Assembly: GCF_900103285.1 (NCBI RefSeq)
Contig: NZ_FNGS01000003.1
Coordinates: forward strand, 423,997-487,996
Direction of reading: 5' to 3'
DNA length: 64,000 bases
Source of the DNA: Siphonobacter aquaeclarae
GTDB taxonomy: Bacteria > Bacteroidota > Bacteroidia > Cytophagales > Spirosomataceae
Part shown: positions 16,553 to 25,137 of the stretch, piece by piece
Numbering within the stretch: the first letter of the stretch is position 1
Layout of the letters: every line of letters starts with the position of its first letter
Position numbers and translations under genes: made by a program
The notes under the pieces: generated by a model
Told to the model about the DNA's origin: nothing
Databases searched by the model: none
What the model saw: only the letters and a program-made list of their open reading frames with translations

Positions 16553-18475
16553 ATGAAAAAACGGATTTTCGGATTCTGGCTGATAGCCCTCCTGTCTTCG
16601 CTTGCTACCTATGCGCAGCGGACGGTGACCATCGACGATAACACCGAGCAGCATATCTTCCGGGAAGGAGAGCTGGAGTGCCTGGAGGACTTTCAGGGAT
16701 CTTATACCTTCCGGGACATCCTGCGTCCGGAGATCAGCGCACGGTTTCGGCCGAACCGGACGAATACGCCGCAAAACGACCGCCTTTCCTCGGCCTACTG
16801 GTACCGTATTTCCATCGATGCCGGGCGGCCTTCTTCCCGTGACTGGCTGCTCGAATTCTTCGATCAGACGATAGATGAGCTTTCCGCCTATGCCCCGGAC
16901 GCTTCCGGCAGGTATACGGAGCAGGTCATGGGCGACAGCCGGCCGTTTCGTGACCGTACTTTTCGCCATAAGAACTTCGAGATAAAACTGCCTTACAAAG
17001 GCAAAGCGACCTATTATTTCCGGGTACGGTCGCACCAGACCGCCGATGTCATCATTGTACTTCGGTCGGTCAACCGGTTTGTGCAGTATGCGCTTGACGA
17101 ATACATCCTGTTCGGGATTTTTTACGGGATGATCTTCGTCTTCAGCTTTTATAACCTGCTGATGTTCTTCGCGGTCCGGCAGGTGCAGTACCTGTATTAT
17201 GTCCTCTATAACCTGTTTGTCGGGCTGTATGAAATGTGCGTCGACGGCATTGCCTACCAGTACCTCTGGCCCCGGTATGCCGAATGGAACCAGTATGCGT
17301 ATGGAATAGCGCTGTATGGCGTGAGTGTGTTCGCGCTGTTATTCACCCGCAGTCTGCTGTTTACCCGCCGGAAGGCGCCTGGTATCGACAAGATTATTCT
17401 GGGTGTCCTGGCGGCCCGTACCGTCTTTTTTCTGTATTGTCTTTTGTGGAACCGGACACTGTTTAATTACAAGTTCCTGGAACTGATTCCGCTGGCCATT
17501 GCCTTCTACGCTGGTTTGTATGTGTACCGGCAGGGGTATCGACCGGCCCGTTTCTTCGTGCTGGGGTATGCGTTCCTGACGGCGGGATTTATCTATAAAC
17601 TGCTCATCATGCTGCATTTCGAAGGGCTGAACTTCGGGGCGGTAACCTATTACAGCCTGAGTATCTGCTTTGTCATCGAGATGATTTGTCTGTCGTTTGC
17701 CGTGGGCGACAAGGTTCGCGTCCTCAAGCGGCAGAAAGACCTGAGCCAGCAGCAGACCATCCGCCAGATGGCCGTCAACCAGAAACTGAAGGATGCCCTC
17801 AATACCGAGCTGGAAGCCCAGGTCGAGGCCCGAACCAGCCAGGTGAAGCACCAGGCCGAAATCATTGAGGAAAAGAACCGCGAGCTGATGGCAATGAACG
17901 AGCTCCTGCGGGATCAGGCTTCGGAAATCTCCCGGATGAACGAACTTCTCCAGGAAGATAACCGGGTACTGCAAACCAATGTAGAGCAGGTTACACGGGC
18001 GCGGGTGCTGTCGTCGGAAGTGGATTTTGAGGAATTCAGCAAAATCTATCCCGATAACGAGAGCTGTTTCGAATACCTCGCCGGCCTGAAATGGCAGCAG
18101 GGGTATCATTGCCGGAAATGTGGAAACGATCACTATTTCCACGGGCACCTGCCGTTCAGCCGGCGCTGTACCAAATGCGGGTACGACGAATCGGCGATTG
18201 CCTACACGCTGTTGCAGAATACCAAAATACCCATTAACAAGGCCTTCTACATGATCTTCCTGATCTACACTACAAAAGGGAAGATATCCTCTCATAAACT
18301 CTCGCAGATTCTGCAAATCCGGCAAAGTACCTGCTGGTCGTTCGGTAACCGCATCCGAAAGATGATGGAGGAGAAAAAGCGGGAACCCGACCGCGGCGGT
18401 TGGAGTAAAATCGTCTACGATCCGGGTCGTGAAAGAGGAGATATCCCGGCAGATCTGGAAGAAATGCCGGGATAA
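16553..18475 (+). CDS. 7TM-DISM sensor with transposase-type zinc ribbon
   Basis: A 640-residue membrane protein with an unusual domain order. A signal peptide (about 1-22) is followed by an extracytoplasmic 7TMR-DISMED2-like sensor domain (about 60-170). Seven membrane helices lie between about 183 and 385 (YILFGIFYGMIFVFSFYNLL is the first). A coiled coil follows (about 395-485, ELEAQVEARTSQVKHQAEII). The C-terminal 150 residues match the N-terminal part of IS1595-family transposases: DFEEFSKIYPDNESCFEYL, a four-cysteine zinc ribbon (CRKC and CTKC), then INKAFYMIFLIYTTKGKISS and a helix-turn-helix-like HKLSQILQIRQSTCW. The catalytic DDE part is absent, so it is not a transposase. I infer a membrane-bound regulator that senses an outside ligand and binds DNA. 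A SusC/SusD locus lies just downstream. Confidence 0.85.
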   Translation: MKKRIFGFWLIALLSSLATYAQRTVTIDDNTEQHIFREGELECLEDFQGSYTFRDILRPEISARFRPNRTNTPQNDRLSSAYWYRISIDAGRPSSRDWLLEFFDQTIDELSAYAPDASGRYTEQVMGDSRPFRDRTFRHKNFEIKLPYKGKATYYFRVRSHQTADVIIVLRSVNRFVQYALDEYILFGIFYGMIFVFSFYNLLMFFAVRQVQYLYYVLYNLFVGLYEMCVDGIAYQYLWPRYAEWNQYAYGIALYGVSVFALLFTRSLLFTRRKAPGIDKIILGVLAARTVFFLYCLLWNRTLFNYKFLELIPLAIAFYAGLYVYRQGYRPARFFVLGYAFLTAGFIYKLLIMLHFEGLNFGAVTYYSLSICFVIEMICLSFAVGDKVRVLKRQKDLSQQQTIRQMAVNQKLKDALNTELEAQVEARTSQVKHQAEIIEEKNRELMAMNELLRDQASEISRMNELLQEDNRVLQTNVEQVTRARVLSSEVDFEEFSKIYPDNESCFEYLAGLKWQQGYHCRKCGNDHYFHGHLPFSRRCTKCGYDESAIAYTLLQNTKIPINKAFYMIFLIYTTKGKISSHKLSQILQIRQSTCWSFGNRIRKMMEEKKREPDRGGWSKIVYDPGRERGDIPADLEEMPG

Positions 18476-18540
18476 GCGTGTTGCTTCCCGGATAGGTGCC
18501 ATACTTTTCTCCAAAAAATCCAGTAGGAAACAGGCGTATC

Positions 18541-18575
18541 AAAAGAGGCGTCCCATATGGGGGCGCCTCTTTTGT
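18541..18575 (+). terminator. Terminator after the 7TM-DISM gene
   Basis: AAAAGAGGCGTCCC pairs with GGGGGCGCCTCTTTT with one G-T pair, followed by TTTTG. It separates the sensor gene from susC, so the two are not simply one operon. Confidence 0.75.
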
Positions 18576-18681
18576 TGCAGCCTGACAATCAAGGGTAAAG
18601 CTGACGTATCGTCTTTGTTATTCAAGCGTATCAATGATTTTATAACTATCTGTTAATCAATAGTTTATGTAAAAATATTTC

Positions 18682-18713
18682 TTGCTTTTCCATTACGCTC
18701 TGATATAGATTTG
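18682..18713 (+). promoter_or_regulatory. Promoter of the SusC-SusD-GH30 locus
   Basis: TTGC at 18682-18685, a 20-base spacer, then TAGATTTG at 18706-18713. Both boxes and the spacing fit the Bacteroidota sigma-ABfr consensus. The start codon is 43 bases further on. The AT-rich region 18600-18740 stands out from its surroundings and holds no gene. Confidence 0.6.
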
Positions 18714-18756
18714 TTCCCAGAATTATTCAAACTTTTATTAGTAAAGTAGAGAATCC

Positions 18757-21711
18757 ATGGCTAAAAAGCTTACGTTTTGGATGGTATGGCTCCTGCTGCT
18801 GACCGGTGCGGTACACGCACAGGATCTGACGGTCAGGGGAGTCATCCGGGATCAGAAAGGAGAAGTACTCCCCGGCGCAAATGTTCGGGTGAAGGGAACA
18901 ACCCAGGGTACGGCAGCCGATGCCTCCGGCGCGTTTACCGTTCGCGTGCCGAACGGGCAGGCAACGCTGGTTGTATCGTTTACCGGGTATTTATCACAGG
19001 AAATTGCCCTCGCGGGCCGCACGCAGATTGATATCGTGCTGGCCGACGATCAGACAAACCTGAACGAAGTAGTGGTGATCGGGTACGGAACCCAGAAGCG
19101 GGGAGACCTGACGACGTCCATCGCGACGGTGAGTACCAAAGACATCACCGAGCGCCCGATTTTGCAGGCGGCGCAAGCCCTGCAGGGCAAGGCGGCGGGG
19201 GTACAGGTGACGCAGCCGTCCGGAAAGCCGGGAGCGGCCCTGTCGATCCGTGTCCGCGGAGCTACCTCCGTGCAGGCAGGTAATGAGCCGTTGTATGTGA
19301 TCGACGGCGTGCCGACGACGGATACCCGTGACCTCAACGTCAACGACATCGAAAGCATGCAGGTACTCAAGGATGCTTCTTCGGCGGCGATCTATGGTGC
19401 CCGGGCGGCAAACGGGGTAGTCATCATCACGACGAAGCGCGGAAAGGCCGGCGACTCCCAGATCAATTTCAGCAGCTACTACGGGTTTTCCGACCTGTCG
19501 AAGAAGATCAACGTCCTCAATCCGCAACAATATGCCGATCTGATGGGCGAAATGGGGTATAAAGTCGACCTCACCGGCCCGAAGACCGACTGGACCAAGG
19601 AAGTATTCCAGAGCGGTCAAAACCAGAACTACCAGTTATCGTTTTCAGGCGGTACCGACAAGAGCCGGTACTTTGTATCGGGTGCGATTACGAAAGACGA
19701 CGGTATCGTCAAGCCTGCCAGCTACAAGCGCTACAGCTTCCGGATGAACCTCGACAATCAGGTGAAGAGCTGGTTCAAGCTGTCTACCAACCTGATGTAT
19801 TCCAATGTCAGCCTTAAGGACGTCAAGGACAACAACAACGCCGGGCGGAACGCCGTCATCCTGGGCGCGCTGGGCGCTCCTCCGACGATGGGCATCTACG
19901 AAAAGGACAGCCAGGGCCGGACACGCTTTACGATGAATCCGAACAAAGCCGGCTGGGATAACCCGCTGGCGGCGATTTACGGTCCGACCCAGGGCTCGCG
20001 CGATAACCGCCTCCTCGGAAACGTAACGGGCGATCTGACGCTGACGAAAAACCTGTTCGTACGGTCCAACTTCGGTGTTGATTACCTCAACCACAAATAC
20101 GATTACTACGTCGACTACATCCAGACGACCGAAGGCCGGAATAACCACGGCCTGGCTCAATCCGAGAAATCCAACTCGTTTACCTACCTCTGGGAAAACA
20201 CGGTCAACTACGAGAAGAGCATCGGAAAGCATACGTTTTCCGCCCTGGCAGGGATGACGGTACAGGACAACAAGTGGAATACCTCCTACATCGCCGGGCG
20301 CGATTTCCCGGAAGATCCCACGGTAAAAACCCTGAATGCCGCCAACGTCATTTCAGACGCATACACAACCGAAACCGAGTGGTTCCTTAATTCCTACATC
20401 GGCCGGGTGATGTACAACTATGACAGCAAGTACCTCCTGACGGCGAATTTCCGGGCAGATGGTTCGTCTAAACTCGCTAAAAACCACCGCTGGGGCTACT
20501 TCCCGTCGGTATCAGCGGGCTGGCGTATTTCCGCTGAGCCGTTCATGCAGAACGTAAAGGCCATCAACGACCTGAAACTCCGCGGAAGCTGGGGACAGAA
20601 CGGTAACCAGGAAGGACTTTCAAACTATGCTTCCTATGGGCTGAACGGCTATACCCGCCGGACGCCGACCGACCCTCCGTCTGGCCCCGGTATTACCCGG
20701 CCGGACTATGCGCCGAACCCGGATCTGAAATGGGAAACGACGACCCAGACCAACATCGGTATCGACCTGGCACTGTTTAACTCGCGCCTGACAGTGACTG
20801 CGGATGCCTATCTCAAGAAGACAAAAGATCTGCTCCTGAATGTACCCCTGCCCAATACGAGCGGATACTCTTACATTCCGCGCAACTCAGGCAGTATTGA
20901 AAACAAAGGGCTTGAATTTGTCGTGTCTTCGGTCAATATGGACAAAGGCGCTTTCCGGTGGACGACGGACTTCAACATCGCCTTCAACCGGAACAAAATC
21001 ACGAACCTGGAGCTGAACAATATCTACCGGTACGCTGCCGTCGAAGGCCGCAGCGATCAGATTATCATTCTGCAAAAAGGCCTCGCACTCGGTACCTTCT
21101 ACGGGTATGTAGCAGAAGGAGTCGATCCGGAAACGGGCAATATGAAGTACAAGGATGTGGATGGCAACGGGCAGCTGACGCCGTCTGACCGTACGGTCCT
21201 GGGTTCTGCGCAGCCGAAGTTTACCTATGGGATGAACAACAACCTGAGCTACAAAAACTGGTCGCTGTCATTCCTCTTCCAGGGATCGTACGGAAACAAG
21301 GCGTTCAACGCGTCCCGCCTCGAAACGGAGGGGATGTATGATTCGAAGAACCAGTCGACCGAAGTACTCCGTCGCTGGAAAACCCCCGGACAGATCACGG
21401 ATATTCCGAAGGCAACAGACGGTAACGTCTACAATTCAATGATTTCTTCCCGTTTTGTGGAAGACGCCTCCTACCTAAGGCTGAAGAGCGCGACGTTGTC
21501 CTATGGCCTCGACAAAGAGGTTGCCAACCGCCTCAAGCTGGCCCGCGCGTCTGTGTACCTGACAGCCCAGAACCTGTTCACGCTGACGAAATACAAAGGT
21601 TTTGATCCGGAAGTGAACGCTTTCAACGGCGGTGGCGCGACCCTCGGCATCGACTACGGAACTTACCCGGTAGCCCGCGCCTTTATCGTCGGCCTGAATG
21701 TGTCCTTTTAA
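18757..21711 (+). CDS. SusC/RagA family TonB-linked outer-membrane transporter
   Basis: SusC-type proteins are outer-membrane barrels that import oligosaccharides captured by their SusD partner, driven by TonB. The 984-residue chain has a signal peptide (ending VHAQ, about residue 22) and a carboxypeptidase-like regulatory domain (LTVRGVIRDQKGEVLPGANV). The family signature around VVVIGYGTQKRGDLTTSIA precedes a plug domain (PLYVIDGVP, GARAANGVVIITTKRGK), and a long barrel follows to the final strand (ARAFIVGLNVSF). It is followed after 21 bases by susD and has its own good promoter. The substrate is suggested by the GH30 enzyme downstream. Confidence 0.95.
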   Translation: MAKKLTFWMVWLLLLTGAVHAQDLTVRGVIRDQKGEVLPGANVRVKGTTQGTAADASGAFTVRVPNGQATLVVSFTGYLSQEIALAGRTQIDIVLADDQTNLNEVVVIGYGTQKRGDLTTSIATVSTKDITERPILQAAQALQGKAAGVQVTQPSGKPGAALSIRVRGATSVQAGNEPLYVIDGVPTTDTRDLNVNDIESMQVLKDASSAAIYGARAANGVVIITTKRGKAGDSQINFSSYYGFSDLSKKINVLNPQQYADLMGEMGYKVDLTGPKTDWTKEVFQSGQNQNYQLSFSGGTDKSRYFVSGAITKDDGIVKPASYKRYSFRMNLDNQVKSWFKLSTNLMYSNVSLKDVKDNNNAGRNAVILGALGAPPTMGIYEKDSQGRTRFTMNPNKAGWDNPLAAIYGPTQGSRDNRLLGNVTGDLTLTKNLFVRSNFGVDYLNHKYDYYVDYIQTTEGRNNHGLAQSEKSNSFTYLWENTVNYEKSIGKHTFSALAGMTVQDNKWNTSYIAGRDFPEDPTVKTLNAANVISDAYTTETEWFLNSYIGRVMYNYDSKYLLTANFRADGSSKLAKNHRWGYFPSVSAGWRISAEPFMQNVKAINDLKLRGSWGQNGNQEGLSNYASYGLNGYTRRTPTDPPSGPGITRPDYAPNPDLKWETTTQTNIGIDLALFNSRLTVTADAYLKKTKDLLLNVPLPNTSGYSYIPRNSGSIENKGLEFVVSSVNMDKGAFRWTTDFNIAFNRNKITNLELNNIYRYAAVEGRSDQIIILQKGLALGTFYGYVAEGVDPETGNMKYKDVDGNGQLTPSDRTVLGSAQPKFTYGMNNNLSYKNWSLSFLFQGSYGNKAFNASRLETEGMYDSKNQSTEVLRRWKTPGQITDIPKATDGNVYNSMISSRFVEDASYLRLKSATLSYGLDKEVANRLKLARASVYLTAQNLFTLTKYKGFDPEVNAFNGGGATLGIDYGTYPVARAFIVGLNVSF

Positions 21712-21732
21712 TTCGTTATCCAGAAACTGACC

Positions 21733-23202
21733 ATGAAAAGATATTATTTCCGGGCATTGGCCTATGTGCTGGCGGCAGGAATGCTGACGGCGTGTGACAA
21801 GCAGCTCGACCTGAAACCGGTGTCCAATACGGTTGTCGGAAACGACGGGCAGGGTACGGCCGGTTCGTTTATCAAGGATGCGGCGTCTGCCGAAGGTGCT
21901 ATCGGCGCCTGCTACGGTATTTTCCGGAACGGTTCGTCGGAATACTATGTGATGGATTATTTCCTGGCAGGGGATGCCCAGTCAGACAATGCCTATGCCG
22001 GTGCAGATAACCCGTCAATTTTCGAGATGGATGAATTCCGGATGCAATCGACCAACGCCCTGGCCGCGCGCGACTGGAGTTACCTGTTCAACCACATTGC
22101 CAGCGCCAACTCCATCATCGTCAATGTCCCGAAAGTGACGGATGCAGCGCTGACGACTACGCGCAAGAGCCAGATCGTTGCAGAGGCGAAGTTCATCCGT
22201 GCCCGCGCCTATTTCGATCTGGTGCGTTTGTACGGGGAAGTGCCGTTGATCGTGGATGAGTTACCGACGATTACGTCGGAGAATGTGGCCGAAATCTACC
22301 CGAAACTATACCCGGCCCGGAACAAGACGGACGAGATCTATGCGCAGATCCTGAAAGACCTGACCGAAGCCGCTCCGGCGGTGCCGGCGTCTGGTCCGGA
22401 TAAAATGACCATTACCCCCGGGGCCGTCTATACGTTGCTGGCCAAAGTATATGCTACCCAGAAAAACTGGGCGGAGGTAATCGCCAACTGCGACAAGGTC
22501 ATGGGGCTCGGCTATACCCTCCTGCCCGACTATGAACAACTGTGGGATGGTAACCACGAAAACAGCAGCGAAGCCATTTTTGAGCTGAATTTCGACGGTT
22601 GGGCAACAGGCGGCAACTGGGGAACATCCATGTTCTACGGAAACGACTGGAAGAAGTTCAATACGCCGTCGAACGACCTGATCAAAGCATTCGACGACGA
22701 AAAAGACGCCGTCCGGAAAGCCTCCAGCATCGCCTTTATTGATGCTACCGGGCGGTGGTCAGACAAGTATTTTCCGCTGACCAAGTATCCGTTGGCCTAT
22801 AAAATGCGGAAGACGGACGCCAGTCAGAACATCATTGTCTACCGCCTGGCCGATGTACTCCTGTTGAAAGCCGAAGCGCTGAACGAAACCGGCAGCCTGG
22901 AAGATGCCCGGAAGCTCGTCAACCAGGTACGTACGCGGGTCAAACTCGGCGCTACGCCGGCAACGGACCAGGCTTCGATGCGTCTGGCGATTGAAAAGGA
23001 ACGCCGCCTCGAACTGGCATTTGAAGGCATCCGGTGGTATGACCTGGTACGAACCGGCCGCGCCATGACGGTTATGCAGGCTGTCAAAGACGGAAGCGGC
23101 AACAGCCTGGGCTATGGCATCTCCGCCGATAAGCTCATCTGGCCGGTACCGCAGACTGAAATTGACAAAAACGCCAACCTTACCCAAAACAACGGGTATT
23201 GA
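21733..23202 (+). CDS. SusD/RagB family nutrient-binding lipoprotein
   Basis: SusD-type lipoproteins sit on the cell surface and form the lid of the SusC transporter, binding the glycan. The 489-residue protein has a lipoprotein signal with Cys21 (AAGMLTAC), the SusD-like N-terminal region (EGAIGACYGIFRNGSSEYYV), TPR-like helices (IVAEAKFIRARAYFDLVRLY) and the typical C-terminal motif LELAFEGIRWYDLVR. It directly follows the SusC gene and clearly pairs with it. Confidence 0.95.
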   Translation: MKRYYFRALAYVLAAGMLTACDKQLDLKPVSNTVVGNDGQGTAGSFIKDAASAEGAIGACYGIFRNGSSEYYVMDYFLAGDAQSDNAYAGADNPSIFEMDEFRMQSTNALAARDWSYLFNHIASANSIIVNVPKVTDAALTTTRKSQIVAEAKFIRARAYFDLVRLYGEVPLIVDELPTITSENVAEIYPKLYPARNKTDEIYAQILKDLTEAAPAVPASGPDKMTITPGAVYTLLAKVYATQKNWAEVIANCDKVMGLGYTLLPDYEQLWDGNHENSSEAIFELNFDGWATGGNWGTSMFYGNDWKKFNTPSNDLIKAFDDEKDAVRKASSIAFIDATGRWSDKYFPLTKYPLAYKMRKTDASQNIIVYRLADVLLLKAEALNETGSLEDARKLVNQVRTRVKLGATPATDQASMRLAIEKERRLELAFEGIRWYDLVRTGRAMTVMQAVKDGSGNSLGYGISADKLIWPVPQTEIDKNANLTQNNGY

Positions 23203-23210
23203 GTTAAACA

Positions 23211-23236
23211 GTGGCGGAGACTTCGGTCTTCGCCAC
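23211..23236 (+). other. Hairpin between susD and the GH30 gene
   Basis: GTGGCGGAGA and TCTTCGCCAC pair around CTTCGG with one G-T pair. The T-rich tract that follows is interrupted (TTCACGTCTTTCTT), so it may be a partial terminator that lowers GH30 expression relative to SusCD. Confidence 0.45.
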
Positions 23237-23253
23237 TTCACGTCTTTCTTCCC

Positions 23254-24663
23254 ATGATTCGATCTATTGTCTTTATCGGTGTTTGCCTCGGGCTGTACAG
23301 TTGCTCGGCGACATCGCCCAAACCCAGCGGTTCGCCGGTTGACTCGTCCGCAAAAGTCAGCAGCTGGGTGACGAATGGTACTCAAACCAAACTCCTGCAA
23401 AAAGAATCGGCGACGCCGATTCAGAAGCCATCAGCAACGGCATTGCCGCTTATTGAGGTGGATGAGTCTCAGGTATTTCAGGAAATGGATGGATTCGGAG
23501 CTGCTCTTACCGGTTCCTCGGCCTATCTCATCCAGCAGAAAATGAATGCCTCCCAGCGTACCGCCTTGCTGACGGAGCTGTTTGATCCGCAAAAGGGAAT
23601 CGGGATCAGCTATGTGCGGATTACAGCCGGCGCTTCCGATTTTTCTCTTTCGGATTTTACCTATCAGGACGACCCGTCGAAGCCTTTTTCCATTGAAAAA
23701 GATAAGGCAGACCTCCTGCCGGCATTGAAATCAGCCCTGACGATACAGCCTGCTCTCAAGATTATGGGATCTCCCTGGAGCGCGCCTGCCTGGATGAAAA
23801 GCAGCGGCAAGCTCGGCGGCGGGAAGCTCAAGCCGGAGTCATATGGTGATTTTGCCGGATACCTTGTCAACTATATTAAAGGATACCGGGCGGAAGGGAT
23901 CAACCTGGAAGCTATCAGCGTGCAAAATGAGCCCCTGCACGAAGCGGCCTATCCGTCGATGCGCATGGAGGCATCCGAGCAGCTGGATTTTGTGAAAAAC
24001 CACCTCGGGCCGGCTTTTCGCAAAGAAAGCATCGCCACTAAAATACTGCTGTACGACCACAACTGGGATCGTCCGGACTATCCCGTCACGATTCTGAACG
24101 ATCCTGAAGCCAAACAGTATGTAGCCGGTTCTGCTTTTCACGCCTACGCCGGAAAGGTATCGGCGATGAGCGAGGTTCATGCCGCGCATCCGGACAAAGG
24201 CCTCTATTTTACGGAGATTTCGGGAGGAAGCTGGGCGACGAACTTCGGCGATAACCTGAAATGGAATCTGTCGAATATCTTCATCGGAACGGCAAATAAC
24301 TGGTCCAAAAATGCCCTCCTCTGGAACCTCGCGCTCGACCCCGACGCGGGGCCGCAGAACAAAGGATGTACCAATTGCCGGGGCGTAGTGACGGTTTTGC
24401 CCGATGGCTCCTTCCAGCGAAACGTTGAATATTATGCGCTGGCTCATTTTTCAAAATTCGTCAGGCCCGGTGCTAAACGCATCGCTTCAGGCCAGAGTCC
24501 GGCGTCTGTGGAGAAAGTAGCTTTCCGCAATCCCGATGGTTCAAGAGTACTGATTGTACTCAATACAGGCACAGAGACAGCCCGTTTTGCGGTAAAAGAC
24601 GGAAACCGGCAGTTCAGCTATTCGCTGGAGCCGGGAGCAGTAAGTACCCTTATCTGGGAATAA
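23254..24663 (+). CDS. Glycoside hydrolase family 30 lipoprotein
   Basis: A 469-residue GH30 enzyme related to glucosylceramidases and beta-1,6-glucanases. A lipoprotein signal (GLYSC, Cys17) suggests anchoring in the outer membrane. The catalytic (beta/alpha)8 domain opens with MDGFGAALTGSSAYLI. The predicted acid/base is Glu226 (SVQNEPLHE) and the nucleophile Glu321 (YFTEISGG). A C-terminal beta-sandwich (about 390-469) completes the fold. Third gene of the SusC-SusD locus. In Bacteroides a related arrangement (GH30_3) degrades beta-1,6-glucan; I infer a beta-1,6-glucan or a similar beta-glucoside as substrate, but the subfamily cannot be fixed by eye. Confidence 0.9.
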   Translation: MIRSIVFIGVCLGLYSCSATSPKPSGSPVDSSAKVSSWVTNGTQTKLLQKESATPIQKPSATALPLIEVDESQVFQEMDGFGAALTGSSAYLIQQKMNASQRTALLTELFDPQKGIGISYVRITAGASDFSLSDFTYQDDPSKPFSIEKDKADLLPALKSALTIQPALKIMGSPWSAPAWMKSSGKLGGGKLKPESYGDFAGYLVNYIKGYRAEGINLEAISVQNEPLHEAAYPSMRMEASEQLDFVKNHLGPAFRKESIATKILLYDHNWDRPDYPVTILNDPEAKQYVAGSAFHAYAGKVSAMSEVHAAHPDKGLYFTEISGGSWATNFGDNLKWNLSNIFIGTANNWSKNALLWNLALDPDAGPQNKGCTNCRGVVTVLPDGSFQRNVEYYALAHFSKFVRPGAKRIASGQSPASVEKVAFRNPDGSRVLIVLNTGTETARFAVKDGNRQFSYSLEPGAVSTLIWE

Positions 24664-24675
24664 TCGAATTTATAG

Positions 24676-24712
24676 AAGAGTCCGGGATGCGCAGGCGTCC
24701 CGGACTCTTTCG
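24676..24712. terminator. Bidirectional terminator after GH30
   Basis: AAGAGTCCGGGA (24676-24687) and TCCCGGACTCTT (24698-24709) pair perfectly. It can serve the GH30 gene and the opposing small acidic gene. Confidence 0.8.
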
Positions 24713-24745
24713 TTTTCAGGGAGAGAAAAAGAGACAACAGGAACG

Positions 24746-24925
24746 TTACTCTTCCTCTTCCTCGTCGTCGAGCAGCTCTTCCTCGAAGTCGTCTTCGTAC
24801 TGCTCTTCTTCGGAGTAGTCGTCGTCTGCCCCGAATTCCTCGGTTTCCTCAGCAGGATCGAGGGTTTCTTCGTCGCCTTCCGGAAAATCGTCCAGCAAAT
24901 CCGTTTCTTCAAAAGTGAGTTTCAT
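24746..24925 (-). CDS. Small highly acidic protein, 59 residues
   Basis: The frame from the ATG at 24925 to the stop at 24746 encodes MKLTFEETDLLDDFPEGDEE followed by an even more acidic end, finishing in LLDDEEEEE. By my count roughly half of all residues are Asp or Glu and only one is Lys. A -7-like box and a terminator flank it, which supports a real gene. I do not know the family. Possible roles include mimicking nucleic acid or binding a basic partner or cations. Another frame is open in the same place but has an unlikely composition. Confidence 0.6.
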   Translation of the reverse strand: MKLTFEETDLLDDFPEGDEETLDPAEETEEFGADDDYSEEEQYEDDFEEELLDDEEEEE

Positions 24926-24959
24926 GGTAAACGGTCGTTAGATGTCTCAGGTAACCAAA

Positions 24960-24967
24960 CAAAGATA
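24960..24967 (-). promoter_or_regulatory. Possible -7 box of the small acidic gene
   Basis: Reads TATCTTTG on the minus strand, a full match to TAnnTTTG, 35 bases upstream of the start codon. No clear -33 box. Confidence 0.35.
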
Positions 24968-25106
24968 AAGAGGAGGAAAACGATTTATGTTACCGGGATT
25001 TTAATCTTTTGTAACGCCTGCGGAATCGCGGATAAAGGCGTAAAATACAGTGGGATTTCTTCGAAAAATCCTAAAAGAAGGCGATGCCGGCAAGGGAAAT
25101 TTCTTT

Positions 25107-25114
25107 TACTTTTG
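25107..25114 (+). promoter_or_regulatory. Possible -7 box of the GlmU-like gene
   Basis: TACTTTTG matches TAnnTTTG, 23 bases before the ATG at 25138. This placement favours 25138 over the upstream ATG at 25084 as the start. Confidence 0.35.
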
Positions 25115-25137
25115 GTCGTCAACACGTCTTCGGCATC

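Noticed and set aside
18025-18475. Remnant of an IS1595-family insertion sequence
   Set aside because: The transposase-like segment is in frame with the sensor protein, there are no flanking inverted repeats and no DDE domain, so it is a protein domain rather than an element.
17339-18514. A 391-codon frame opposite the 7TM-DISM gene
   Set aside because: Antisense shadow with no domain pattern.
24670-24912. An 80-codon minus-strand frame overlapping the small acidic gene
   Set aside because: Its Lys/Thr/Ser-rich composition is the expected frame shift of a run of Glu/Asp codons, and it runs through the terminator.
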